Below, piece after piece: positions 31,750 through 41,601 of a stretch of DNA of 64,000 nucleotides. The notes below the pieces were generated by a model. That model was given only the letters and a program-made list of their open reading frames with translations, did not search any database and was not told the DNA's origin. The first letter of the stretch is position 1; each line of letters starts with the position of its first letter. The stretch covers positions 1 through 64,000 of the forward strand of contig JASAND010031962.1 in assembly GCA_030248195.1 (NCBI GenBank). The letters run 5' to 3'. The position numbers and the translations under genes were made by a program. Origin of the DNA: Trissonchulus latispiculum. Taxonomy: Eukaryota; Nematoda; Enoplea; Enoplida; Ironidae.

Positions 31750-33186
31750 CATTCACGCTCACGAACGCATGCAGATGCTGGGTCTTATCTCGATTACTCC
31801 CCACCACTCAAAATCCTTAAAACTTGACCAAATGAGCTAAAATTTACTATGGGTATGTTTTCGACTAAGTTGAGTTCAAATATCGCAAAATTTTTGATTT
31901 CGTGAAATTAGATTTTTTTCGATTTCCAAGGGGGAGGGACCAAGGGAAACCGAAAAATTTTTACTTCGATTTTGCTTAAAAAGCTGTATATAGGGGCTTT
32001 CAGGGGCGTAGAACACGAATCTGAAGTCCGTTTTTCGATTCAACCTTTCGTTAGCTCAATATAAGCTAAAGGTTTAAGGTTTAAGCTTAAGATGTAAGCT
32101 TGTACTGAGCTAACGAAAAGCTGAATCGGAAAACGGACTTCAGATCCGTGTTCTAAGACCTCGAAAACCCCTATATATACAGCTTTTCAGCCAAATCGAA
32201 GACAAAAAATTTTCGGTTTCCCTTAGTCCCACTTGGAAATCGAAAAAATAGAATTTCGCGAAATCAAAAAATGTTTGTTTTTGGGGGGGGGGTCCCGAGC
32301 AAATCACGTGGTGTTAGTAAACAAATAAATTTTTTATTACATCCACGTGACTCACCCTGCGGCTGCCCAGCCCATTACGCCGCGTCCACATACAACAATG
32401 TACTACATCTGACATGACAATGCTGGTGCATGCAAGCGGCAAGATCATGTCAGGGTTAGTAGACAAACAGTTACGGTGACGCCAGAGTTTGGTAGGCCAC
32501 GGGAATGTACATTACGTATCTAACATAGTTAATAAAAAATAGTTAGTATATATTTCTCGAGAAACCAATGCAGGATTTACCGTGGCATGCAAAGGACTAA
32601 GGTCCTTGTAGTGCACGCCCCTGAATAAATTTCTGAAGCTGAGGTTCAATGTCAGATAAGCGTTGCTTAAAAATTACCAAAGAGGAAATAGTAACAATAT
32701 TTTCAGGAAGCTCATTCCAAACATTGCAAATTCTATAGAAATACGAATGACCAGTCCGAGACTTTTTATATCTTTTTGGAATTACAGCCAGAGAGTTTTG
32801 CCTCCTCGTCCCGGCGTCTGGAGAATACGTAAAGCAACTATCAAATGCACAATCAAATGCATTGTACACAATATTATGCATTAGATACAGATCATTTAGA
32901 ATACGCCGCATTTCTAGCGGCTGCAAAGCACATCTGACCAACCTCTCCCTATAACTTAACCCACCAAGTCCATGCAGACGTCTAGTAAATGAACGCTGCA
33001 CGTTTTCGATGGCATCAATATCTTTTAGCAAGTGAGGAGACCAAATCGGTGTGCAATACTCTTAAAGTTGCGATATTTGAACTCAGCGCAGTCGAAAACA
33101 CACCCATAGTAAATTTTAGCTCATTTGGTTAAGGATTTTGAGTGGTGGGGGGTAATCGAGATAAGACCCCAGATGCTTACAAGCGC
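31750..33186. mobile_element. Long palindromic element, interrupted by a LINE fragment
   Basis: The segment from about 31766 (GATGCTGGGTCTTATCTCGA, CTCCCCACCACTCAAAATCC, TGAGCTAAAATTTACTATGG) is repeated inverted at 33066-33186. The inner part 31860-32060 matches 32065-32275 inverted (for instance GAATCTGAAGTCCGTTTTTCG versus the complement of CGGAAAACGGACTTCAGATC). The two halves of the right arm are separated by 32285-33062. Related sequence occurs at 57950-58160. No ORF of its own. Confidence 0.65.
32285..33062 (-). mobile_element. 5'-truncated CR1/L2-type LINE fragment
   Basis: The minus strand encodes about 155 residues starting EYCTPIWSPHLLKDID, then ENVQRSFTRRLHGL, YRERL, LEMRRILNDL, and FYRICNVWNELPENIV, ending near 32597. 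This is the conserved region C-terminal to the reverse transcriptase in CR1/L2-like LINEs (usual form: CSPVW, IEKVQRRFTK, LELRR, VWNSLP). Catalytic RT and endonuclease regions are missing because of 5' truncation at 33062. The rest to 32285 is 3' UTR. It sits inside the palindromic element, so it inserted later. Confidence 0.8.
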
Positions 33187-33413
33187 GTCGACGCGCGTCT
33201 GCTGACGTCTGGAGCTATGAAGGCACCTTTAGTATGACCTGCCTATTTTTTACTCGTTTTGGGATTTTAATCACTGTAAACCCCTAACTGTCAGGTTGCC
33301 CTTTCCCTCTAATTTCATCGGCCCCTCTTATTCGCCTAAAGTAGTACACCGACGAAATAATATTTACATATGTAATGTGAATATGATTTAATTATTTTAG
33401 TTGTATTGTATTG

Positions 33414-33920
33414 ATGGCCTCTCGCGTGACTGCCTACTTTCGTGCCTACTCGTTCAAGGACTGGCAGAACTACTTCCTGAGCACCCACTTCTGGGGCCCG
33501 GTGGCCAACTGGGGCCTTCCCCTGGCGGCCCTCGCCGATGTGAAGAAGGACCCGTCCTTCATCAGCGGGAAGATGACAACAGCGCTGGCCATCTACTCCG
33601 CCCTGTTCATGCGGTTCGCCTGGGTCGTCCAGCCCCGGAATCTCCTCCTCCTTGCCTGTCACACCACAAACGAAACCGCTCAACTCGTCCAGGGTGCTCG
33701 ATTTCTCAACTACTACTATCTGGGTGGGGCGGAGAAAGCCAGGCTGGAGCGCCCTCCAGCGGAGACGCCGGCTGCTGCCCAAGTGAAAGGTAGCAGTGAG
33801 GAGGAGTCGCCGTGGCGGCGCTGGTCGTGGGTTAGTCAAAAAGGCAAAGAAAGGTCGTCGGCGCGGTCTGAACAGGAACAACTTGTAGTGACACCTGACA
33901 GTTTGGCAGAAGAAGGGTAA
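33414..33920 (+). CDS. MPC1: Mitochondrial pyruvate carrier 1
   Basis: 168 residues in a single coding exon. The core (residues 2-105) matches MPC1: [87 protein letters not shown]1 pairs with MPC2 in the mitochondrial inner membrane to import pyruvate. The start is ATG 33414; a pyrimidine-rich acceptor (ATTATTTTAG) ends 13 bases before it, so a 5' UTR intron or trans-splice site is likely. The usual MPC1 is around 110 residues; here a charged Glu/Ser/Arg-rich tail of about 60 residues follows. The tail has no recognised motif and could reflect real extension of the reading frame. Confidence 0.93.
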   Translation: MASRVTAYFRAYSFKDWQNYFLSTHFWGPVANWGLPLAALADVKKDPSFISGKMTTALAIYSALFMRFAWVVQPRNLLLLACHTTNETAQLVQGARFLNYYYLGGAEKARLERPPAETPAAAQVKGSSEEESPWRRWSWVSQKGKERSSARSEQEQLVVTPDSLAEEG

Positions 33921-34126
33921 TAGATACCCCAATTCTCCTTATTCCAAATTTTCGTCAAAACAGGCTTTCACAAATTGCTACAAAAACCAGTTTTTCATCG
34001 TAAAACCCGGAAGCCCTTTTATTTGCAATCTGGCAGTCTTCGGTCGGTTTTCGCGCAATACCGAAACGATTTTGCTTGCTTTGCTTCAGCCTCAGAACAA
34101 AAGGCTGCATATACTAAATCTGGGCT

Positions 34127-34464
34127 TATTCTACGGGGGAGGGGCGGGAAAGCCCCCATCAACACCCTCCCTCCCAAAATCGTTCCCCCCAAATGTTTTC
34201 CCCCCCAAGAAAAGTGGGTGCCCCTTTTGGTACCAGCTTTTGCCCCAAAAAATCGCTCAGAAGGCCAAATTTTCCGGCTTAGCCGGAGAATTGTAATAGA
34301 TTTTTGCCTAGTTAAGCACTAATTCCGCTTATTTTTGTCGATTGCTATAAAAATAGCGCAATTTTTAGCATGTTTTTAGGAGAATTTTGAAAAATTCCCC
34401 CAATGACTGTCCCCCGAGTACCCCCCAAAGAGCCCCCAAGAAAAATTCCCTAGAGTAAGCCCAG
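34127..34464. mobile_element. Inverted-repeat element, CTGGGCTTATTCTA family, copy 2
   Basis: CTGGGCTTATTCTA at 34127 and its near inverse (TAGAGTAAGCCCAG) ending 34464 bound a 338-bp element with an interior like 26125-26502. It includes TTCCGGCTTAGCCGGA (34271), a copy of the dispersed hairpin. Flanking duplication is not evident. Confidence 0.6.
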
Positions 34465-36366
34465 CGTCATTTTTCGTTAGTTTTTACTAGCTGCGTACGC
34501 CTGTAAATGCCCAAATTTTCAGAACCTATTAACTTGTCGTTTTCCCTATTCCAAACGAGGTGAACTGTGAACGATTGCCTAATAAGAAGTGAATCTATGC
34601 TTATCCCGCTGGCATTTTTTCGTTGACGGGGTCCTCCATTTTTTGGAGCCTCTGCTTCCCCCCCCCCCCCACTTTTAGGCATGCCCCCACTTACGTTTTT
34701 GGTCATCGCGCAAAAGTGTCGAAAAATTAATTCTGCAAGGTCAAATTTTCAAAAATTATTGCTATGTTGTAGACTTATAAGCTTGCTTAAAACAGCAATT
34801 TTTCCATTTGTATCTTTTCGAGAATAATGTAGGTATACGTATATCTATGCCTTGCTGCCTTGGCGTTTACCTCGCCCCCCCAACTTTCCAAATTCTAAAA
34901 AATGCCATGTATTATTGCCTTCTACTGAATAATCCCCCTATTATCGATGTAACGTGTGAGGTTCAAATCCTCCGAACTAGACCACGGGGTATATGCAGTG
35001 TTGTTGATTAGTTTTATCTGACTGTGTCAGATACCAGTTCACAAGTGGCCCAAGTACAAGTTTAGACACTAATTCCATTGGTCCCTGTTTATTCATTGTA
35101 TCAGCGTCTGTCCTGTACCATTTACCTTACCTGTCCGATTGCTAAGAGGAGAGGAGAAATATCTCTCATATTTTAAAATAGTTTTTATCTGCTTTTGTTT
35201 AGAGTCTTCATGACCTGGTCAGAGCTGGAAGATTACATCGATAGAAATAGACTCAGCCTAACATTTCATTACTGACTAACTCGGACTGCCCGCCCGACTA
35301 TGTCAGTTCTCCTCAAACATCCAATACAACCACTGTCTCTATGTGCCCCCTATTTGGATCTGCGATAATGCAGCCTTAAATGGTGTCTCTTTTATATGCC
35401 TGTGCTTTGGTGAAGTGCTGACTGACCTTGGATTAAAATAGCAATGATGTAAAAATTTGACTTTTATTAATGTTATTTCCGTTAATGTTATTTCCTATTG
35501 TTTTTCAGAGTTGTAGTTGTGTATAGTCCCCATATAATTTTGCATATCCGTGGTGTTTTATTGCTATTTCCGTAGTGCTTTGACTGTGCATAGAGATTTA
35601 TGGATTTCTTTGTTTATTGGTGTTGGGTTTTGGTAAAAAATAAATTAATTCTATGCAGTTGTCGTGTTTTTAGTTTGTTACGTACATATATACGTATACG
35701 TATAGCGTAAACCTGTGGCCGTTTCTTGTGTGCTTAGCTATAAGAATCATACAACAGAATTTTGACATATGTATGCATCTTGCGCTCGGCGTGATGACAG
35801 TAACCGGAGTGGAGTTTCCTGCTAGCAGCTTCTAAAATATCTGAGGTTGCAAATGATGCAAAATTTACAGCTTTCTCTTTTTGTCCTTAGTTTTGCCCTG
35901 AAAATTACGTGTATAGCCATTAACGTTTTCTACAGAGAGACCCAGATAATGTCAGTGTTGATAACCGGGCGGCTTTGAGCCTCGTCTGCCGGTCGGTCAA
36001 TGCAATATATGCTCTATATGATGCGTATACCAGCTCTGGTCATGCACAACAGATACTGTCCTGTGTTGCCCTGACTCAGCAGGTCGGATTCTGTCATCTC
36101 TGGGGCCGGTCAGCCGGTTTGACTCCGGCCAACAACTGCCGCTGAGATTTATTGCGGTCCCTCAGTCAGTGTCCTGCGCAGTCCGATTTCATAGTTCCAG
36201 TGATCCGTGGTGGTGCATATGTGAACGTCTCAATGCGTCTCTGAGCGTGAATACGGTAGACTGTTGATAACGTGCAAACAAATAATGGACAGCTTGCTCT
36301 GTAGTGCTGCCATGAAGCGCTGTTTTAGTTTAGTCCGTTTCACTAGGGGCCATACAGTGTGTGACA
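34465..36366. other. Intergenic stretch; possible SINE fragment
   Basis: No coding potential. GAGGTTCAAATCCTCC (34960-34975) is a perfect pol III B-box match with complementary flanks like a T-arm; no matching A-box was found, so it is likely a SINE remnant. TATACGTATA words occur at 34831 and 35690. Confidence 0.4.
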
Positions 36367-37757
36367 CTGGCACCAAGAGTACGTAACCCAGGGCGCCTAC
36401 TATTCCTATTTTTCCTATTTTTTCCTATATTTTACAAATATTCCTATTTTTTCCTATTTTTGCCTAAAATTCCTATATTTTCCTATTTTTTCATTAATTT
36501 TGTGAAGATTTATTAGATTTTAACTGTGGAAACTAAACATCGGTAAGATTTTCTGTTTTATATACGTATACCTTCCAATGGGGCATTCTCAAAAAATTTC
36601 CGGCTTCGCCGGAATAGCATTTTTTCTTTATTTTTGTTATGTCGATTTAATTCTCGCCTTTGAACCAACCAATGTTTCAAGGATTTGTTTTGGTGAAGTT
36701 GTCTCAGGGTTTTTTCAAATTCGGACCTGTGCTTCTCAGTGTGTTTTTCTAGGAAAAAGTGTGTACTTTTTGAAGAAAATTTTCAAAAATTTTAAAAAAA
36801 ATTCAAAAAAGTGTTTTCTATATAAACTCCGTTCTGACTTATCCGAGTTGGAATACCTAGTAACAGCTTACGTATGTAATGACATTCTTTTAGCATTAGC
36901 AAATTTCGTAAAGTGATCTGAAGAACTACTTATAGCAATGTTCACAAAAAATCAAAAATAGAATTTTTGCTGGCATTTTCGTAAATGAAGTCCGATCGAA
37001 AAACTTTTGGACGTATGGAGCGGTAGTGACCCCCCTCTACATATGGTGCAAATTTCATGCCGGTAGCCCTTGTGTGGCGTGATTAATAAAAACTTGTGAT
37101 TTCTTTCTAAACGAATTCACAAAAAATATATTTACTAATCCAGTTTGGACAACCAATTGCACATAAGAATAACCCAAGATCTTTCCAAAATCGCTCGGAA
37201 AAATAGATATTCAAGCTTGAATTATCCAGAAACCTCTAGCTTTTGCTGGGGGCTGCCGCCCCAGATCCCTGCTTCCTTTTCAATTCATGTTTTCTGATCC
37301 TTACGTCGTGCCGAAATATGGTTGCGCTGTTCTTTTTATGTTTGCCACTTTTGTTTCCGAAGATAGTTTGCTGTCTGCTATTATTTTAAGATTTTAAATT
37401 AAATATTGCCAAACCGTAATCATAAACAATTTTCGTGCTTTGGCAGTTTCGTGTATACATTTTAAGTTTTTACTGACTGCCAAAACTAAAGCTTAGAGTG
37501 TTTCTATTGAGGATTTTCCTTAGTTTTACAAAATTTTTCCAGCTTCGTATTCTTCCTATATATAGCTTCTCAGCTTCAAGCTTCATATGCTTTTGCAGTG
37601 CCGTCCTCAAATTTGCTCCCTCCTAAAGTGCTCCTCCCAAAACATAGAATGCTCAAAAACGCTCTCCTTTGATACGCATCAAAATGTGTCCCAAAAAACA
37701 CTGAGAAGTTTAAATTTTCAAAAATTTTCTGACTTTGCCGGATATTTTGTGTATATT

Positions 37758-38151
37758 AGTGATGGGCACTGGATATCCGGATATCCGGATATCCGGATAA
37801 TTTTTATATCCAGATATATAATATCCGATTTGAGAAAAATATCCGGATATCCGAGTACATTTCAGACAAAGTAATGAAAAATTAGCAAATTTTTGAAAAA
37901 AATTTCAAAAATTTTAAAATATTTTTAAAAACTTCTTTGAAAATATTTTTGAAACCAGGGTTTGCAGCTTGGTTGCATGATAGACATTCACAGCCTGCCG
38001 AAAAATTGACAGAAAAATTGAAAATTTAACGGCAAAATCGAAAATTTTTCTTGAGGTTAAGTTTGGAATAGGCGGATAACCGGATATCTGGATATCCGTT
38101 AACGCAAAATAGGCGGATATCCGGATATGAAAAAATATTAGGTGCCCATCA

Positions 38152-38153
<2 letters not shown>
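37758..38153. mobile_element. Small inverted-repeat element with GGATATCC repeats
   Basis: AGTGATGGGCAC at 37758 and GTGCCCATCACT ending 38153 are exact inverted termini, each followed inward by multiples of the palindrome GGATATCC. Flanked on the right by (TA)n (38154-38200). No ORF. Confidence 0.65.
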
Positions 38154-38203
<50 letters not shown>

Positions 38204-39228
38204 GGGAGCGCAGAGCGCTCATAATATGGGTGTAAAAGGCTCAGTGCGGCCCTTGGAGACCCGTTCGAGCTCCGTGCCAGCTAAATACTCAACCAAACTG
38301 GACAATTTTGGTATCGTTGGAATCTACACGACGAGTACTACAAGTCGCAAAAAAGTTTTGGTCAAAATTTCCAACTTTGAAAATTTTCGCTTCCGGACAA
38401 GTTAGGTCCGTTTGTTTTTTTTCCGTGTAAGTCACGCTTGGAAAAATGCAATTTTCTGTCGCAGTGTTAGAACGATCTGGGCATTTTCAGCAGGTGAAGT
38501 TTGGTTTTTCTGAAGGTATATACCCCGAAAGTGAACCTTTTTGATATTTTTTCGCTGCCCGGCCCGGCCGGCACCTGTACGGCCGGCCAAAAGTGGATTT
38601 GGCGCTAAAATGGCCAAAAAATGGCCAATTTTTTGTCAAAGCTACAGGACTCAGGGAAGACGCTAGAGAGACGTGGTTTGTTGCATAAGGATCTACGGAA
38701 GGGTTTATATGTCCTAACGAGGGCGATTTTTGATATCTGGCCAGGATCGTTCTGGCGGCCGGCCCAAAGTTGGTCCGGCCAAATAGCCATTTTCGGAAAA
38801 TTTCTAAGTCCCAACTACAGGAAATAGTCAAAAATAGGCCTAAATATGCTGTTTTGGGCCATATAGTGGGACGCATATAAAGGTTATCGGGGTCGCTGAA
38901 CACGATGAGCATAGTCGCAGCGCTGTGCGATGCTGCTATCGTGCTGTACTGCTATGCAACAACCATAGCACGCTGTCTGTAGACTTACTCTAAACGGCTA
39001 AACATATGAAACTTGGCGAAAATTGTTTCTGGAGTAAGGGGGAACTGTAGCTATGTTAGTTAGTGCACTCTCTAGCTTCCACCGTGCTGTATGTGCTGCC
39101 CCAAACACAGCACCTTCGATAACAAGTTATTCATTCGTCATTGGTATTTGAAATTCGGCATACAGATAGTTTAGGACATGACAAACTACTATAGATACGT
39201 TTCGCATACTTATTACGATGTTACTGTG

Positions 39229-39530
39229 TGGTTGCGCTGCAGTAGAGTGCTGCTGAAGTACAGCACGGCCTATAACTAGCTACAGGTAAGTTGCAATCGT
39301 CCGAAATTTTGCACACAAGTGCGGCAGATCATTGCAAATCATGCCGTATGAGTTTCCTTCACCGACAGTAAAGTTTGCATCTGGTTGCGCAGCAGTAGAG
39401 TGCTGCTGAAGTACAGCACGGCCTATAACTAGCTACAGGTAAGTTGCAATAGTCCGAAATTTTGCACACAAGTGCGGTAGAGCATTGCAAATCATGCCGT
39501 ATGAGTTTCCTTCACCATAGAGTGCTATAT
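39229..39530. repeat. Direct tandem duplication, 153-bp period
   Basis: Two copies starting TGGTTGCGC at 39229 and 39382, sharing AGTAGAGTGCTGCTGAAGTA, CAGCACGGCCTATAACTAGC and CATGCCGTATGAGTTTCC with few differences. Confidence 0.85.
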
Positions 39531-39740
39531 GCTAAATACAGTAACTAAAACTATTGCAGCCATGGGTACTGGATGTTGGATTTCTGTCAAAATGGAGAAA
39601 AAGGAAGAACTTGGAACTTTTCAAGCTTCTTTGTTCTGTACTTTCGGTTGACGATTAATGATTGGCGGAATTTTTAAAGTTTCTTTCACACAGCTTTAAC
39701 GTTTTTGCTTTTTACTGAGAACCTTAAAAATGAAATAGGA

Positions 39741-40439
39741 CAAGAATAAAAATGCTCCGGTGGAGCATGAAAAATGCAATATGGGTGACACTGGGTTTTA
39801 AGCGGACAGAGGACTAGGTTTTAAAACGTTAATATGGGAGGGGCAGGTTGTAAATGCCAGGAGGACTAGGTTAAAAGCGCACTAATATGGACCAGCTTCG
39901 CTGAACAACCCATATTCGCGGTCACTCATGCTCCACTCCACATGACATACGAGTAATATCTACATTCTTCAGCTTTCAAAACAAGCGGGACGATTTTGAA
40001 ATATTAAAGCTTATTCCAAATAAACAATGCAGTTCTGATAGAAAGGTGTTCAAGGTGTTTTTTCTGCACTGTCAGCGCAGAATCTTGTGTTAAGTTAATG
40101 CGAAAAACAGTTGACGTTATGTATATACGTGTATTATTAAGTTGTATAATAAGGAGCACGACCACATACTTGCAGGCCATGCTGACAAATCGTACAATTT
40201 TCTGAAGAACTGTTAATATCAACAGCAAGCAGCAGCCGATAGAAACTCTGGACAGTTTTCGCGAATATGGGTTGTTCAGCGAAGCTGGTCCATATTAGTG
40301 CGCTTTTAACCTAGTCCTCCTGGCATTTACAACCTGCCCCTCCCATATTAACGTTTTAAAACCTAGTCCTCTATCCATTTACAACCTAATGTCACCCATA
40401 TTGCATTTTTCATGCTCCACCGGAGCATTTTTATTCTTG
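39741..40439. mobile_element. 700-bp element with about 180-bp inverted repeats
   Basis: CAAGAATAAAAATGCTCC at 39741 and its inverse ending 40439 begin arms of about 180 bases containing ATGCTCCGGTGGAGCAT and TATGGACCAGCTTCGCTG hairpins. Arms differ by a small indel near 39800/40375. The centre (39925-40255) has no ORF. Right flank is (TA)n, so the duplication cannot be read. Confidence 0.75.
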
Positions 40440-41194
40440 TATATATATATATATAATTTTCGAAAATCCCCTCAAGTTCCCTCTAGAAATATTCCGTATG
40501 ATAAGTCTAGGTCGTTACTGTTATGTAGTTGAAATTTTGCAAAATTTGGCCAAAATTGACGGCATATTTGCGCTGGAAAAATTCCTACATTTTCCTATTT
40601 TTTGCTAGAAAAATTCCTATATTTTCCTATTTTTTCGCGAAAAATTCCTATATTTTTTTCCTATTTTTTCTTAAACGCCCAGTAGGCGCCCAGACGTAAC
40701 CAAGAGTGTGACAAACGTCGCACTTTTAGTTATTAGGCTGGGGACATCATCTGCACGAGCACGATAACGGCTGCCCCCCCCCCACAAATTGGACCCCAGT
40801 GATCCCCCCACAAATAAGTATCTAGCACACATTTGTGTATACTCACTCGCTTGTATGTTTGTGTGTTGAAGCCAAAAACGTTCTATCGCAGCTGGCTACT
40901 TTCGAGCTTCAACACATAAACATACAAAAAAGTGAGCATACACGAATGTGTACTAGGTACTCATTTGTGGAGGGGGGTCAGCCGATATTGTGCTCGTGCA
41001 GATGATGTCCCCAGCATAATAACTAAAAGTGCGACGTTTGTCACACTCTTGGTTATTATGTACTCTTGCTGTCACTAACTACTCGTGAATTGGTTAATCT
41101 CTTGCGGTTGCAATTGTGAGCGGGTGTTGGAACTAAGACAGATAGCAGATGGGTGTAGAGGTGTGGAGTACAGGGTCATGTAAGAGCTAGTAGG

Positions 41195-41290
41195 GCCGTA
41201 GTGTAGTGGAGGGAGTTGTCCCTAGGCTACTAAAGTCACAGGTTAAAATCGTTCCTGATCTCTGAGTCTGACCTCAAAGAAGACTGTTGT
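41195..41290 (+). mobile_element. tRNA-derived SINE
   Basis: GTAGTGTAGTGGAGGG (A-box-like) and CACAGGTTAAAATCGTTCC (B-box-like, with changes) are spaced as in a tRNA head about 70 bases long. A non-tRNA tail (TGAGTCTGACCTCAAAG) follows. It lies 300 bases upstream of the RPP30 start. Confidence 0.5.
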
Positions 41291-41601
41291 AGGTAGACCT
41301 TTTGCTATTACCAAGAGTTTGTAACAGGAAGAGTAGGACACTGCACTGAACTCTGAACTCCTGATGCAATGATTTTGCAAGCCTGATGCAACAAGTCTGC
41401 AAGCTCGCACATAGAGGCTCTGCTTTGATTCCGCCACATCAAATTTGGTACTGTTTGCAGGTGCTTCCTTAATCAAGACCATTTGGGGTGCCCAAGCAAG
41501 GAATAGCAATTTCATCAGCTTTTAATGTAAAAATAAACACACTGCTACTTGTTTTCAGAAATTTCTAGTGCCTTAATAGAAGAACTGCTTTTGCGATTGT
41601 A

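Larger units (their letters stand above)
36389..40693. mobile_element. 4.3-kb hAT-like non-autonomous element with 8-bp duplication
   Basis: Termini CAGGGCGCCTACT (36389) and AGTAGGCGCCCAG (ending 40693, one mismatch) are inverted and flanked by ACGTAACC at 36381-36388 and 40694-40701. TTCCTATTTTTTCC-type words are arrayed at both ends in the same orientation (36401-36495 and 40585-40670). No transposase is encoded; open frames are AT-rich noise. Three further structures are nested: 37758-38153, a tandem duplication at 39229-39530, and 39741-40439. Confidence 0.7.
36374..41068. mobile_element. CAAGAGT-type inverted-repeat element, split by a hAT-like insertion
   Basis: Without the insertion (36389-40693) the ends read CAAGAGTACGTAACCAAGAG then TGTGACAAACGTCGCACTTTTAG on the left, and the inverse on the right ending at 41068 (CAAGAGTACATAATAACCAAGAG when reversed). 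Flanks are CTGGCAC (36367-36373) and CTGTCAC (41069-41075), a 7-bp duplication with one difference. The interior right part contains C-runs, CACAAAT and TGAGCATACAC. No ORF. Confidence 0.7.

Noticed and set aside
33336..33932. 198-aa minus-strand open frame
   Set aside because: Antisense shadow of MPC1.
36578..36916. 112-aa open frame
   Set aside because: AT-rich sequence within the non-autonomous hAT-like element; no domain and no codon bias.
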